Origin: Exiguobacterium sp. Leaf196
Lineage (GTDB): Bacteria; Bacillota; Bacilli; Exiguobacteriales; Exiguobacteriaceae
Assembly: GCF_001423965.1 (NCBI RefSeq)
Contig: NZ_LMPV01000006.1
Location: 186,001 to 250,000, forward strand
Length of the DNA: 64,000 bases
Direction: 5' to 3'
The notes beneath the pieces are model-generated. The model was given only the letters and a program-made list of their open reading frames with translations, searched no databases and was not told the origin of the DNA. Positions 8,983-18,661 of this stretch are shown one piece after another; within the stretch, counting starts at the first letter, position 1, and every line of letters starts with the position of its first letter. The position numbers and the translations under genes were made by a program.

Positions 8983-10296
8983 TTACTGAATCGTTGCCAT
9001 GAGTTGATGACAAGCCGCTTCGAAATCACTGTCTTCATGAATTTGTTGTTTCAAGAAACGAATCAGCTCCGGATACGTATCGACGGCACGGTCAATTTCC
9101 GGGTTCGTTCCTGTTTTGTATGCTCCGATATTGATTAAGTCCTCCGAATCGAGATACGTCGATAACAATTGTCGAAATGCGACAGCAGCGGTCTTTTGTT
9201 CAGATGTCGTAATTTGATTCATGACACGGCTGATGGACCGTAAGACATGAATCGCTGGGAACTGCCCTTTGTTCGCAAGGTTACGATCCAGAACGAAGTG
9301 ACCGTCTAAGATCCCTCGTACGGCGTCGGCGATTGGTTCATTCATGTCGTCTCCATCGACGAGGACTGTGTAGAAAGCAGTAATCGAACCGTCTTGTGTT
9401 TTCCCGCTCCGTTCAAGTAGCTGAGGAAGCAGAGCGAATACGCTTGGTGTATATCCTTTCGACGCAGGGGGTTCACCTGTTGCAAGACCGATTTCCCGCT
9501 GTGCCATCGCAAAACGAGTAACTGAGTCCATCATCAAGACCACATTTTTCCCTTGATCTCGAAAATATTCAGCGATTGCCGTTGCCGTATAGGCACCTTT
9601 TAGACGAACAAGTGGAGGTTGATCGCTCGTTGCTACGACTAAAATAGATCGTTTCATCCCCTCTTCACCAAGTTCTGCCTCTACAAATTCCTTGACTTCA
9701 CGTCCTCGTTCACCAATCAAAGCGATGACATTGATGTCTGCTGTCGATCGTTTCGCGATCATCCCGAGTAATGTCGATTTTCCGACACCTGATCCTGCGA
9801 ACAAACCCACACGTTGTCCTTGACCGACTGTCAACAGTCCATCAATGGCACGGATGCCAGTCGAGAGAACATCATTGATGCGAGGACGTTCGAGTGGACT
9901 AGGTGGTTTACGAACGATCGATGTCGTGCGTAAATTTTCTAATGACTCACCATCTAGTGGTCTTCCTAGACCATCAAGCACCTTACCAATCAGTTCGTTC
10001 CCTACTGGAACGTGGAGTGGTTTTCCTGTCGCAAGAACAATCGAGCCTGGAGCAATCGATGTCGTTTCACCGTATGGCATGAGTAGGACATGCCCTTCTC
10101 TAAATCCGACGACTTCTGCTTCGATTGTCTGACGTTGTTGGATTTGGATTAAACACCGCTCACCGATTGCCACTGCTGTCGGTCCTCGCGATTCGATCAT
10201 CAACCCGATCACTTGGACGACCTTACCAGAGTGCTGTACAAGTTCTTCTGAGCGAATTTCTCGAACCGCGGCCTGCATCGCATTGAGATTAAACAT
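8983..10296 (-). CDS. fliI: Flagellar export ATPase FliI
   Basis: A 437-residue ATPase related to the F1 beta subunit, the same length as other FliI. Walker A is GSGVGKST at residues 168-175; the Walker B-like strand is VVLMMDSVTRFAMAQREIG; the type III ATPase segment GEPPASKGYTPSVFALLPQL follows. It drives substrate unloading at the base of the export apparatus with FliH and FliJ. In-frame codons extend upstream to 10341, but the ATG at 10296, overlapping the end of fliH, has GAGG about 9 nt upstream and gives the family start. Confidence 0.96.
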   Translation of the reverse strand: MFNLNAMQAAVREIRSEELVQHSGKVVQVIGLMIESRGPTAVAIGERCLIQIQQRQTIEAEVVGFREGHVLLMPYGETTSIAPGSIVLATGKPLHVPVGNELIGKVLDGLGRPLDGESLENLRTTSIVRKPPSPLERPRINDVLSTGIRAIDGLLTVGQGQRVGLFAGSGVGKSTLLGMIAKRSTADINVIALIGERGREVKEFVEAELGEEGMKRSILVVATSDQPPLVRLKGAYTATAIAEYFRDQGKNVVLMMDSVTRFAMAQREIGLATGEPPASKGYTPSVFALLPQLLERSGKTQDGSITAFYTVLVDGDDMNEPIADAVRGILDGHFVLDRNLANKGQFPAIHVLRSISRVMNQITTSEQKTAAVAFRQLLSTYLDSEDLINIGAYKTGTNPEIDRAVDTYPELIRFLKQQIHEDSDFEAACHQLMATIQ

Positions 10297-11014
10297 GATG
10301 TAAAACCTCATTGATTTTGGTTTGCAATGCTTCAAAGCCACTGGTTAAACCGCCAGTGATCGCTCCATTCTCCGAATCAATCCGATAATCGCGTGCCTTT
10401 AACGCTGGATCAAATCGCAATTGAATCGTTGCGTTGGCACCTAGAACGCCTTGTAGTCGTTCTTCAAGTAACACGACCCGTTCAAAATCCGCCGGTGACG
10501 CATAGATGATGATTTTTTCACGATCGCGGAACTGAATGATCAATTGATGTAACAATTGGTATAACGCTTCTTCCTCTTCATCATGTAACTGTTCTAAAAA
10601 TTGATGTGTCACTTGGAGTCCGAGGACACATAATTCATGTTCTAGTCGCATCAATCGTTCTTGACTCTGCTCTTCTAGGCGATCAGCAAACGAATTCGTT
10701 TTGGCAATCTGCTCTTCAAACGTTGCTTGTCCTTCCGCATGTCCTGTTTCAAATCCAGCTTGATACCCTTGTTGACGTGCTTCTTCTAACGCTTGAAGGC
10801 GTTCTTGCTCGAACTGCTGTTGACGCTGTTCGAAATCTAGGAGCATCGCCTGTCGAAGGCGCTCTAACTCAGCGTGTCCTTCTGCCATCTTCTCTTCGTA
10901 GAATGTATCTGGAACGATCGTAGGCTCTTCCTGACTAGTCCGAACCTGCACGAGCGTTCGCTCCTGTCGTTCAATTACTGCTTGTCTTTTGATGACGTTA
11001 GACAACAATATCAT
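10289..11014 (-). CDS. fliH: Flagellar export regulator FliH
   Basis: A roughly 241-residue protein with a Glu/Gln-rich coiled-coil N-terminal half (about residues 35-110), a Gly/Ala-containing segment (QGYQAGFETGHAEG) and a C-terminal domain resembling the ATP synthase delta subunit. FliH binds FliI at the export gate. The exact start is uncertain: the ATG at 11014 is very close to the GGTGGAGG within the end of fliG, and TTG codons at 11008 and 11005 have better SD spacing. It overlaps fliG at the 5' end and fliI at the 3' end. Confidence 0.85.
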   Translation of the reverse strand: MILLSNVIKRQAVIERQERTLVQVRTSQEEPTIVPDTFYEEKMAEGHAELERLRQAMLLDFEQRQQQFEQERLQALEEARQQGYQAGFETGHAEGQATFEEQIAKTNSFADRLEEQSQERLMRLEHELCVLGLQVTHQFLEQLHDEEEEALYQLLHQLIIQFRDREKIIIYASPADFERVVLLEERLQGVLGANATIQLRFDPALKARDYRIDSENGAITGGLTSGFEALQTKINEVLHHV

Positions 11015-12005
11015 CTCCTCCACCACGAGCAACGACGATCTCACCCATGTCCTCTAAGCGGCGGATGATTCCGACGATTCGACTTTGAGCTTCTTCGACG
11101 TCTCGGAGACGCACAGGACCCATGAATTCCATGTCCTCTTTGAACGACTCGACCATCCGTTGTGACATGTTGCGATAGACCATGTCTTTGACATCGTCTG
11201 ACGATACTTTGAGTGCCAATAGTAAATCCTCGTTTGAGACTTCGCGAATGATTCGCTGTATCGCCCGAGCATCGAGTGTGACGATGTCTTCGAAGACGAA
11301 CATCCGTTTTTTGATTTCTTCCGCAAGTTCTGGATCCTGAATCTCGAGCGTATCGAGAATCGTTCGTTCCGTTGTGCGGTCGACGCCATTTAATACTTGA
11401 ACGACAGCCTCGATGCCTCCCGATTGAGCAAAATCTTGCATCCCTGCTTGTGATAGATTCCGTTCAAGAATTTGTTCTACCTCGCTGATGATTTCCGGAT
11501 TCATCCGGTCCATCGTCGCAATCCGTCTTGCTACATCGGACTGTGCTTCTGCCGGGAGCTCCGAGAGAATCTGACCTGATTTTGCAGGATCGAGATGAGC
11601 AAGAACAAGTGCGATCGTTTGTGGATGTTCATTTTGAATGAAGTTCAGAAGCTGTTTCGGATCTGCCTTGCGTGCAAACTCAAACGGACGGACTTGTAAC
11701 GTCGACGTCAGGCGATAGATGAGTTCCATCGCTTTTTCTTCGCCAAGTGCTTTTTCAAGGACAGATTTAGCAAATCCGATTCCACCTTGCGTGATATAGT
11801 TCTGCGCCATCGCTAGTTCATGAAACTCATCAAGGACGACTAACTTCTCTTCTGGATCAATCCGTTTCATGCTAGAGATTTGAAGGGTTAACCATTCCAT
11901 CTCTTCTTCCGATAAATGTTTATATACACTGGCAGCGACTTCAGGACCTAACGAAATCATGAGAATCGCAGCCTTTTCACGACTGTTCATTTCTAGCTTC
12001 TTCAT
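10998..12005 (-). CDS. fliG: Flagellar motor switch protein FliG
   Basis: A 335-residue protein with the usual FliG layout. The N-terminal domain has KAAILMISLGPEVAASVYKH; the middle domain has the EHPQTIALVLAHLDPAKSG (EHPQ) motif near residue 125; the C-terminal domain carries charged torque-helix residues (DPELAEEIKKRMFVFEDI). FliG joins the MS ring to the C-ring and contacts the stator. GGAGG within the fliF stop region lies about 9 nt before the ATG. Confidence 0.96.
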   Translation of the reverse strand: MKKLEMNSREKAAILMISLGPEVAASVYKHLSEEEMEWLTLQISSMKRIDPEEKLVVLDEFHELAMAQNYITQGGIGFAKSVLEKALGEEKAMELIYRLTSTLQVRPFEFARKADPKQLLNFIQNEHPQTIALVLAHLDPAKSGQILSELPAEAQSDVARRIATMDRMNPEIISEVEQILERNLSQAGMQDFAQSGGIEAVVQVLNGVDRTTERTILDTLEIQDPELAEEIKKRMFVFEDIVTLDARAIQRIIREVSNEDLLLALKVSSDDVKDMVYRNMSQRMVESFKEDMEFMGPVRLRDVEEAQSRIVGIIRRLEDMGEIVVARGGGDDIVV

Positions 12006-12009
12006 CTCA

Positions 12010-13578
12010 TCAATCCTCCGCTAACCAAGTACGTAATAATTTTGCGAACTCATCCGGATTAGACGCGGCGAGTTTCTCAAGCTGTTTGCGTTTGACCGCA
12101 CCATCGCTTGTATCTTCTGTTGAGAGTTCAGGAATTTCGGTTTCGATCGGCGTCCATTCCTCAAGTTCTTCGATTTCATTCGCTCTCCGTCGACGCATGA
12201 GGAGAATGACTGCTCCAATGACGAGGATTGCTGCACCACCAAGCGCGAACCATACCCACATCGGTGTCATTGTCGTCGTTTTCGTCGCCGTCGTTGTTTT
12301 AGCGAACGGTCGAGACATGACAACGACTTTATTAGCAAGTTCTGCATCCGTCAGCGTCGTTTTCGCATCCGTCTTCGTTAACGACGTCCGGATGATGGAA
12401 TACATCATCGTTTGTAAATCCGTCTGTAATTGCGGATCGATTTGATTTTGACCTTTTGGCGGCTCGACGATGATTTGAATTCCTAAATCCCGAATTTCAT
12501 AAGGAGCACCTGTAATCTGTTTCGTGATGCGATTGACTTCATAGTTGATGATGTCGTGCGTCTTCTCACTCGTATCACCGGTCGTTCCAGTACCTGCTGG
12601 GAAGTTCGTCGTCTCATTTTGTCCCGTACCTGCTGTTCCGGCATTCGCAGACCCTGTATACGCCTCTGCTACTTTTTCTGCCGATGTGACAATCCCTTCG
12701 ATTTTATCGGGATCTACTGGTTCAACAAGCTTTTGTTCTTCCTGACGTTTCGTGACATCGACATCTGCCGTAACCGAAACGAGCGCTTTTTGTGGGCCGA
12801 GAACGACAGACAACATTTGTTGAATCTGTTTACGTAAATCGTTTTCCGTCGTTTTTTTCAGCGCCATCGGATCTGTCCCGCCCGCTGTTTGCGTAGCGTT
12901 ACCTGGCTCGTAGTACGTAAAGTACTGATCCATGATCGTAATATTTTCTTCTTTTAAGTTCGGGATACTCTTTGCAATCAGATGGTAAAGACCTTGGACT
13001 GTTTGATTGTTCAGATTACTACCCGCACTAGAAGTCAAGACGACAGAAACCGTTGAAGATTCTTTTTCATCGGAGAGAAAGACGCTCTTTTCTGGAAGAG
13101 TAATCATGACTTTTGCAGACTCAATCCCGTTAACTTGTGTAATCAAGTTTTCAAGTTCTGTCTGCATCGTATCGCGTTCAAGAATATTCATTTCTTTATC
13201 TGTCGTACCAAATCCAGCATTCTCACTAAAGAAGGAATAATCAATCTGACCAGACTTCGGAATACCTGCCGTTGCTAATTCGACTTTCAAGTTTTCCACG
13301 TTTGCTTCCGGAACGAGAATCGTCACACCGTTTGCTGAGCTGACGACTTCCGACGCGATTCCATCCTCATTTAGCTTTTCTGTTACTTGCCCTGCCTCTT
13401 GAGGTGACAATTTCGAATAAAGTGGCGTCATCGTTGGTTTAGATAACCAGATAATGGCGACAATCAACGCTGCTAAAACGACGACGATGCTTCCAAGAAT
13501 CATCGCTTTTTTCGCAAGTGACCACTCTTTCCATGTCGTATTCATAGCTCCGAATCGAGCTTTTATTCGTTCGTTCAT
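12010..13578 (-). CDS. fliF: Flagellar M-ring protein FliF
   Basis: A 522-residue membrane protein of normal FliF size. Membrane helices lie at about residues 27-47 and 440-462. Between them are the ring-building motifs (TPLYSKLSPQEAGQVTEKLN and the GFGTTDKEMNILERD segment), and a Gly/Thr/Asn-rich low-complexity stretch around residues 310-340. The short acidic C-terminus binds FliG. FliF forms the MS ring, the first structure of the basal body. GGGAG lies about 7 nt before the ATG. Confidence 0.96.
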   Translation of the reverse strand: MNERIKARFGAMNTTWKEWSLAKKAMILGSIVVVLAALIVAIIWLSKPTMTPLYSKLSPQEAGQVTEKLNEDGIASEVVSSANGVTILVPEANVENLKVELATAGIPKSGQIDYSFFSENAGFGTTDKEMNILERDTMQTELENLITQVNGIESAKVMITLPEKSVFLSDEKESSTVSVVLTSSAGSNLNNQTVQGLYHLIAKSIPNLKEENITIMDQYFTYYEPGNATQTAGGTDPMALKKTTENDLRKQIQQMLSVVLGPQKALVSVTADVDVTKRQEEQKLVEPVDPDKIEGIVTSAEKVAEAYTGSANAGTAGTGQNETTNFPAGTGTTGDTSEKTHDIINYEVNRITKQITGAPYEIRDLGIQIIVEPPKGQNQIDPQLQTDLQTMMYSIIRTSLTKTDAKTTLTDAELANKVVVMSRPFAKTTTATKTTTMTPMWVWFALGGAAILVIGAVILLMRRRRANEIEELEEWTPIETEIPELSTEDTSDGAVKRKQLEKLAASNPDEFAKLLRTWLAED

Positions 13579-13606
13579 TCAACATCTCCCACGCTTTCCT
13601 TAACAG

Positions 13607-13894
13607 TCACAGTTGCATACGCATCATTTCTTGGTATGCTTCGATGCCTTTGTTTCGGACTTCAAGGGCGAGTTGCATAGAAAGCGATGCCTCTTCTGTT
13701 TTAATCATGATGTTATGTAGATCCGTCGTCTTCCCTGTCGCTAGGTCGACACGCGCTTGAGATGAGGCTTGCTGTGTTGCATTCAGTCCGTTCATCGCCT
13801 CGCTGAGCACCTCACTGAAATCACTTGGTGTCGTCTTCGCGATTGTCTGAGTGGGTAAGACCATTTGCATGTTTTGAATAGGTTGAATTGCCAT
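13607..13894 (-). CDS. fliE: Flagellar hook-basal body protein FliE
   Basis: A 95-residue protein with the FliE C-terminal signature (LHNIMIKTEEASLSMQLALE followed by VRNKGIEAYQEMMRMQL). FliE links the MS ring to the proximal rod and is the first exported subunit. It sits between flgC and fliF as in Bacillus. A GGAG 8 nt upstream supports the ATG at 13894. Confidence 0.95.
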   Translation of the reverse strand: MAIQPIQNMQMVLPTQTIAKTTPSDFSEVLSEAMNGLNATQQASSQARVDLATGKTTDLHNIMIKTEEASLSMQLALEVRNKGIEAYQEMMRMQL

Positions 13895-13911
13895 CCCGTC
13901 ATCTCCTCTAT

Positions 13912-14310
13912 TTATTTACCGATCTCCATCGCTTTGACGAGCATCGCTTTTGTTGCATTTAAGGCCGTTACGTTCGCTTCGTAAGAACGTGTCGCTCCCA
14001 TCATGTCGACCATTTCTTTCAATAGATCGACATTCGGCATCTTGACGTATCCAAGTTCATCCGCATCTGGATGCGTCGGATTATATTCTAATTTGAACGG
14101 TTCAGGATCTTTCTTCAATTCGCTGACCGTGACCCCATTAGCAGTTTCTTTTAAAACAGCAAGTTTCCTCGCATAGGGTTGCCATTGACCGTTGACAAGC
14201 TCACCACGTGTCGTTTGAGCATTGGCGATGTTTGCTGAGACAGTATCCAGTCGTAAACGCTGGGCAGTAAGCCCAGACGCAGATGTATGAAAGCCATTGA
14301 ACATACTCAT
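13912..14310 (-). CDS. flgC: Flagellar proximal rod protein FlgC
   Basis: A 132-residue rod protein with the N-terminal motif SASGLTAQRLRLDTVSANIA and the C-terminal helix DLLKEMVDMMGATRSYEANV. It is a little shorter than typical FlgC (about 140-150 residues), the difference being in the middle. FlgC with FlgB and FliE forms the proximal rod. GGGAGG lies about 10 nt before the ATG, and the gene begins only 3 bases after the stop of flgB. Confidence 0.95.
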   Translation of the reverse strand: MSMFNGFHTSASGLTAQRLRLDTVSANIANAQTTRGELVNGQWQPYARKLAVLKETANGVTVSELKKDPEPFKLEYNPTHPDADELGYVKMPNVDLLKEMVDMMGATRSYEANVTALNATKAMLVKAMEIGK

Positions 14311-14313
14311 CGA

Positions 14314-14676
14314 TTATTTTCCTCCCCGGATGACAGACTGGATACCCGAGAACTTACGATTTAATTGCTCCACGAGCGCCTCATACTCAATTTGATTGCG
14401 TGATAATTCAGACATCTCAAGATCGATATCGACACCGTTTCCATCATTACGCATCGTATTTGGTCGATCGACGATACTACCGGTCGTTCCGATTGTTGCA
14501 TGACGTTTCAGGCTCATCTTCATCTCTGAATCGAGAACATCTCCAAACGCCACTCGCTTCGCCTTATAACCCGGTGTATCGACATTCGCGATATTTTTAG
14601 CAATAACTTCTTGTGCCATGACCGTTCGATTGACGGCTTGCGTCATCAAACTGTAGTCAGACCCTAACCAATTCAT
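14314..14676 (-). CDS. flgB: Flagellar proximal rod protein FlgB
   Basis: A 120-residue rod protein, first gene of the fla/che operon. It has the rod motif VMAQEVIAKNIANVDTPGYK and the C-terminal segment RNQIEYEALVEQLNRKFSGI. An in-frame extension to 14694 exists, but GTGGAGG lies 7 nt before the ATG at 14676, so I use that start. The upstream 190 bases are AT-rich and hold the operon promoter region and a CodY-box-like sequence; codY ends with a terminator just beyond. Confidence 0.95.
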   Translation of the reverse strand: MNWLGSDYSLMTQAVNRTVMAQEVIAKNIANVDTPGYKAKRVAFGDVLDSEMKMSLKRHATIGTTGSIVDRPNTMRNDGNGVDIDLEMSELSRNQIEYEALVEQLNRKFSGIQSVIRGGK

Positions 14677-14873
14677 GTTCTTTCCTCCACTCATGGAACT
14701 ATTATTCGAATTTGCGACAAATATTAAGTCATTAGTAACACATCTGAAATAATTGAAACAAATAGGTCAATGTTTGAAAAGAAGTTTTTTGAAAAATAGG
14801 GTAATGAGATGCTAATATTCTGTTTTTTATTCCCTTTTCTTATAAAAATGATAAATAATACCTAGTCAAACAA
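14677..14873 (-). promoter_or_regulatory. Upstream region of the fla/che operon
   Basis: This AT-rich non-coding stretch lies between the codY terminator and flgB, so a promoter for the long flagellar operon must be here. I found no clear sigma-D match (TAAA ... GCCGATAT). A TTGACT at 14864-14869 has only a poorly spaced TATAAG (19 nt), and TTGACC at about 14763-14768 has a weak -10. The TSS is therefore not assigned. Confidence 0.5.
14783..14797. promoter_or_regulatory. Candidate CodY box upstream of flgB
   Basis: The plus-strand 15-mer AGTTTTTTGAAAAAT matches the CodY consensus AATTTTCWGAAAATT at 12 of 15 positions and keeps the dyad shape. It sits about 110 bases before the flgB start. 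CodY is known to repress fla/che transcription in B. subtilis, so a site here is plausible, but such AT-rich matches also occur by chance. Confidence 0.35.
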
Positions 14874-14902
14874 AAGAGACCTAGTACTTTACTAGGTCTC
14901 TT
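14874..14902 (-). terminator. Intrinsic terminator of codY
   Basis: A perfect 13-bp stem (AAGAGACCTAGTA paired with TACTAGGTCTCTT) with a 3-nt loop lies 26 bases after the codY stop, followed on the minus strand by TTTTGTTTG. It separates codY transcription from the flagellar operon. Confidence 0.9.
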
Positions 14903-14927
14903 ATTTATTAATAGCCATTTTCTATTT

Positions 14928-15707
14928 TTAGTTTGATTTAATTCGCTCTAATTCATATAGGAAGTTATCATTTAAGATTTTAATATACGTTCCCTTCATA
15001 CCAAGCGAACGTGACTCGATGACTCCTGCACTTTCGAGTTTACGAAGTGCATTGACGATAACAGAACGCGTAATACCAACACGATCGGCAATTTTTGAAG
15101 CGACAAGTAGTCCTTCATTACCCTCGAGTTCTTCAAAGATATGTTCGATTGCTTCGAGTTCTGAATAAGATAACGAATTGATCGCCATCTGAACGACTGC
15201 TTTCTTACGTGCCTTGTCTTCCGCTTCATGAGCCTTCTCACGAAGGATTTCCATCCCAACGACTGTCGCCCCATACTCTGCAAGCACGAGATCTTCTTCG
15301 TTGAAATCTTCTACCATACGGCCTAGGACAAGCGTACCAAGGCGTTCTCCACCACCGATGATTGGTACGATCGTCGTTTTCGACGTTTCGAACGTATCAC
15401 GGTTGTCGACTGGGAATGCCGTGTGTTCGCTATCGATGGCAATGTTTGCTGTCGTTTCAGTGACGTTAAATAGTTTTTTCGTGTAATCTTCCGGGAATTG
15501 GCGTTCTTCCAAGAAACCACGGACCCGGTCATTTTCGATTTGTTGCTTAATTGCGATACCTAGTAACTTACCGCGTCGACTTACGATGAATGTGTTCGAT
15601 TCCATGACTTCGCTGAGCCGATCAGCCATGACCTTGAAATCAACATGTGTGCTTGCTTCTTGTTGTAACATCGTATTCAGCTTCCGCGTTTTCGCCAATA
15701 AATTCAT
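14928..15707 (-). CDS. codY: GTP-sensing global repressor CodY
   Basis: A 259-residue protein, exactly the usual CodY length. The N-terminal GAF domain (about residues 1-155) binds branched-chain amino acids; [19 protein letters not shown] is the conserved strand-turn region. The C-terminal winged helix contains [20 protein letters not shown] then [14 protein letters not shown]. CodY represses nutrient-uptake, motility and stationary-phase genes when GTP and Ile/Leu/Val are plentiful. A GTG-started extension to 15722 exists, but GTGGAGG lies 8 nt before the ATG at 15707. It is the last gene of the xerC-hslVU-codY operon. Confidence 0.97.
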   Translation of the reverse strand: MNLLAKTRKLNTMLQQEASTHVDFKVMADRLSEVMESNTFIVSRRGKLLGIAIKQQIENDRVRGFLEERQFPEDYTKKLFNVTETTANIAIDSEHTAFPVDNRDTFETSKTTIVPIIGGGERLGTLVLGRMVEDFNEEDLVLAEYGATVVGMEILREKAHEAEDKARKKAVVQMAINSLSYSELEAIEHIFEELEGNEGLLVASKIADRVGITRSVIVNALRKLESAGVIESRSLGMKGTYIKILNDNFLYELERIKSN

Positions 15708-15723
15708 TTTTTCTTCCTCCACT

Positions 15724-17097
15724 TTATAAGATGAACTGACTTAAGTCTCGATCATCTGCTACTTTTCCAACACGATCCGTCACGTATTGTGGCGTGATCG
15801 TTACATCCGTTTCAGGCATGTCTGCTGCTTCGAAGGATAATTCTTCAAGTACGCGCTCCATGATCGTATACAAGCGCCGCGCTCCGATATTATCCGTCTC
15901 ATCGTTTACCTGTGCAGCAATCCGTGCAATTTCACGAATGGCCTCTTCTGTAAAGGTGACATGAACGTGCTCTGCCCCTAGTAATGCTTTATATTGTTTG
16001 AGTAATGCTTGATTCGGTTCAGTTAAAATTTTAACAAAGTCATCTTCCGTCAAACTGTCGAGTTCGACACGGATCGGGAAACGACCTTGGAGTTCAGGAA
16101 TTAGATCAGACGGTTTCGCCATATGGAATGCACCGGCAGCGATAAACAAGATATGATCCGTCTTGACTGGTCCATATTTCGTGACGATCGTCGATCCCTC
16201 AACGATCGGCAAAATATCTCGTTGAACACCTTCTCGTGAAACACCTGCTGAATCATGTCCCTTTGTCGCAATCTTATCAATCTCATCAACGAAAATGATG
16301 CCCATTTGTTCTGCACGGCGGACCGCTTCGTCATGAACTTCATTTAAGTCAAGCAATCGTTCCGCTTCTTCTGCGGTCAAAATCGGACGTGCTTCTTTAA
16401 CTGTGAGCTGGCGCTTCTTCGTTTTCTTCGGCATGACTTGTCCAAGCATATCCTGAAGATTTGCGAGCCCCTCCATGCCTTGTTGTCCGGAGAATAAATC
16501 AACTTGACGTTCTTCAACATCGACCTCGATCATTCGATCTTCGAGTTGACCTGTCAGCAATTGCTGACGGAGTAGCGAACGATCAGCTGTTGCTTCCGAT
16601 GTATCTGGCTCTTGCTGCTTTTGGTTCCCACCGAACAACATCTCAAACGGATTCGTTCCACCACCGAGACCAGATGACGCTTTTTTGCCAGACAACGCAT
16701 CAACGATTCGTTCGTTCGCCACTGCCTCCGCCCGATCTTTAAGCGCTTCTTTTTTCTCATCTTTGACAAGACGTAGAGACGCTTCCACAAGATCTCGTAC
16801 CATCGATTCTACGTCGCGACCGACATATCCTACTTCCGTGAACTTCGTCGCTTCGATTTTGACGAACGGCGCTCGGACGAGTTTCGCGAGACGTCGCGCA
16901 ATCTCTGTTTTTCCGACACCGGTAGGTCCGATCATCAGGATATTTTTTGGCGTGACTTCATCCCGCATCGATGCATCGAGTAATTGTCGACGGTATCGAT
17001 TACGTAAAGCGATCGCCACCGCACGTTTAGCATCAGCTTGTCCGATGACATGTTCATTCAACTTCTCGACGATTTGTCTTGGCGTCAATTCATGCAT
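15724..17097 (-). CDS. hslU: HslVU protease ATPase subunit HslU (ClpY)
   Basis: A 457-residue AAA+ unfoldase. Walker A is GPTGVGKT at residues 57-64; Walker B is [10 protein letters not shown]; the intermediate domain between them is rich in Gln and charged residues; the C-terminal sensor region ends in DLSQFIL, whose last residues activate HslV. It unfolds substrates for the HslV peptidase. The ATG at 17103 is only 2 nt from the SD, so I use the ATG at 17097, 8 nt after GGAGG. It overlaps hslV by 8 bases. Confidence 0.97.
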   Translation of the reverse strand: MHELTPRQIVEKLNEHVIGQADAKRAVAIALRNRYRRQLLDASMRDEVTPKNILMIGPTGVGKTEIARRLAKLVRAPFVKIEATKFTEVGYVGRDVESMVRDLVEASLRLVKDEKKEALKDRAEAVANERIVDALSGKKASSGLGGGTNPFEMLFGGNQKQQEPDTSEATADRSLLRQQLLTGQLEDRMIEVDVEERQVDLFSGQQGMEGLANLQDMLGQVMPKKTKKRQLTVKEARPILTAEEAERLLDLNEVHDEAVRRAEQMGIIFVDEIDKIATKGHDSAGVSREGVQRDILPIVEGSTIVTKYGPVKTDHILFIAAGAFHMAKPSDLIPELQGRFPIRVELDSLTEDDFVKILTEPNQALLKQYKALLGAEHVHVTFTEEAIREIARIAAQVNDETDNIGARRLYTIMERVLEELSFEAADMPETDVTITPQYVTDRVGKVADDRDLSQFIL

Positions 17098-17641
17098 GGT
17101 CATTGCCTCCGATCGTTTCTAAGATGATTTGATCGTTCGTAAAGACACAGAGTTCTCCAGCCGTCTCAAGCGCCGCACGAGCGATTTCTTCTGCCGTGAG
17201 ATGACTTGCGTGTCGAGCTAACGCGCGACCTGCAGCAAGCGCATAATTACCACCTGAACCGATCGCAAGAATGCCGTCATCCGGTTCGATGACTTCTCCG
17301 TTTCCGGATACAAGTAACAGATGTGTTCCATCCATGACGAGTAAGAGTGCTTCTAGTTGACGCAACATCTTATCGCCTCGCCATTCCTTCGCCAGTTCAA
17401 CAGCTGCCCGTTGTAAGTTCCCGTTATACATTTCAAGCTTCGCTTCGAATTTTTCAAAGAGTGTAAACGCGTCCGCGACACTTCCAGCAAATCCGGCAAT
17501 GACTTTGCCACCATAGAGGCGCCGTACTTTTTTCGCACTTTTCTTCATGATGACTTGGTTTCCGAAAGTCACCTGTCCGTCTCCACTCATCGCGGATTGT
17601 CCGTTATGTTGAATCGCAAAAATCGTCGTTGCATGAAACAT
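17090..17641 (-). CDS. hslV: HslVU protease peptidase subunit HslV (ClpQ)
   Basis: A 183-residue proteasome-like peptidase. The catalytic-threonine region reads HATTIFA, with the active Thr aligning after a four-residue extension (Met-Phe-His-Ala); conserved GDGQVTFG and [14 protein letters not shown] segments follow. The start ATG at 17641 has GGGAGG 8 nt upstream; a TTG one codon earlier is too close. Bacillus ClpQ has an N-terminal serine at this end, which is absent here, so how the nucleophile is exposed is not clear from the sequence. It forms the two-component HslVU protease with the next gene. Confidence 0.95.
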   Translation of the reverse strand: MFHATTIFAIQHNGQSAMSGDGQVTFGNQVIMKKSAKKVRRLYGGKVIAGFAGSVADAFTLFEKFEAKLEMYNGNLQRAAVELAKEWRGDKMLRQLEALLLVMDGTHLLLVSGNGEVIEPDDGILAIGSGGNYALAAGRALARHASHLTAEEIARAALETAGELCVFTNDQIILETIGGNDHA

Positions 17642-17655
17642 CAATGTTTCCTCCC

Positions 17656-18534
17656 TTAGGCACGAGGATGTGCTTGTTGATAAACATGTCGTAATCGTTC
17701 CGTTGTTACGTGTGTATACTGACCGGTCGTCGAAAGAGATGCATGTCCAAGTAGCTCCTGGACCGCTCGCAAATCGGCTCCTCTTTCTAGCAAATCCGTC
17801 GCGAAACTATGACGAAGCGCATGGGGTGTCACATGTTTCCCAACGAGTTGTTCCCCTTTTTTCATGATTTTCCGAATCGCATCCGTCGTCAATCGACGTC
17901 CTGAATGAGACAAGAACAATGCTTGCTCATGACCTGCAACTGGATCTCGTGATGGTAAGTACAGTTCTAATGCATCTTTCGCAAAGGTTCCAATTGGCGC
18001 AATGCGCTCTTTCCCACCTTTTCCATACACATGGACGTAGGAATGATCAGTTGCGAGATCACGAAGATCCAGTTGAACGACCTCGCTGACTCGCATACCC
18101 GTCGCATATAAAAGTTCCACTAACGCGACATTCCGGTTACCAAGCGTATCACTCGATCGAAATGCATCGAGGAAACGTTCATATTCCGTTGGGACAAGGA
18201 ATGTCGGAAGTCCTTGTTGTCGTTTTGGTGCTTTTAATCCATCGAATGGATTAGGTTCATCGGTGTCACGTGTCAAAAAACGACCAAATTGTTTGAGGCA
18301 GGAAACTTTTTGCGCAATCGTTGCTCGCGCCAGCTCCTGATCGTAAAGAGCATACAAATAACGCCGTGCACTTGCCAATTCAATCGATCGTAATTGATGA
18401 TCGCGGCAAAAAGCGGCGTATTGTCGAAGTGTTTGATCATAAGAGCGACCTGTATTCGGAGATAATTGACGTTCAATATGAACATACCGCATGAAATCTT
18501 CTAGCAGTCGCTCAAAAGCAGTGTCTATCCCCAT
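17656..18534 (-). CDS. xerC: Tyrosine recombinase XerC (CodV)
   Basis: A 292-residue tyrosine recombinase with all catalytic residues: R148, K172, H238, R241, H264 and Y273. The N-terminal SAM-like domain (residues 1-100) binds the core site. With XerD it resolves chromosome dimers at dif. It is first in the xerC-hslV-hslU-codY operon, the same order as codV-clpQ-clpY-codY in B. subtilis. In-frame codons run up to 18561, but GGGGG lies 7 nt before the ATG at 18534. Confidence 0.95.
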   Translation of the reverse strand: MGIDTAFERLLEDFMRYVHIERQLSPNTGRSYDQTLRQYAAFCRDHQLRSIELASARRYLYALYDQELARATIAQKVSCLKQFGRFLTRDTDEPNPFDGLKAPKRQQGLPTFLVPTEYERFLDAFRSSDTLGNRNVALVELLYATGMRVSEVVQLDLRDLATDHSYVHVYGKGGKERIAPIGTFAKDALELYLPSRDPVAGHEQALFLSHSGRRLTTDAIRKIMKKGEQLVGKHVTPHALRHSFATDLLERGADLRAVQELLGHASLSTTGQYTHVTTERLRHVYQQAHPRA

Positions 18535-18576
18535 GAATGCGCCCCCTTCTGACCATTTCATTCTCGAATCGCCCTT

Positions 18577-18605
18577 AGCATAGCACAGACCAAGTAGTCT
18601 GACAA
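18577..18605 (-). promoter_or_regulatory. Sigma-A promoter of xerC-hslVU-codY
   Basis: On the minus strand TTGTCA (-35), a 17-nt spacer and TATGCT (-10) preceded by TGC, an extended -10. It follows the trmFO terminator and lies about 35 bases before the xerC start. Confidence 0.65.
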
Positions 18606-18661
18606 TAGACCAAAAACCGAAAAATTAACGAAATTATCACGCTTTTATGACAAATTAAGAA

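Noticed and set aside
10999-11044. fliH starting at 11044
   Set aside because: This would overlap fliG by 47 bases with no SD; starts at 11014-11005 fit better.
14763-14768. TTGACC as -35 of the flagellar operon
   Set aside because: At 16-18 nt spacing the -10 candidates match only about half of the consensus, so I left the TSS open.
14677-14873. Sigma-D promoter before flgB
   Set aside because: I looked for TAAA and GCCGATAT with usual spacing on the minus strand and found none.
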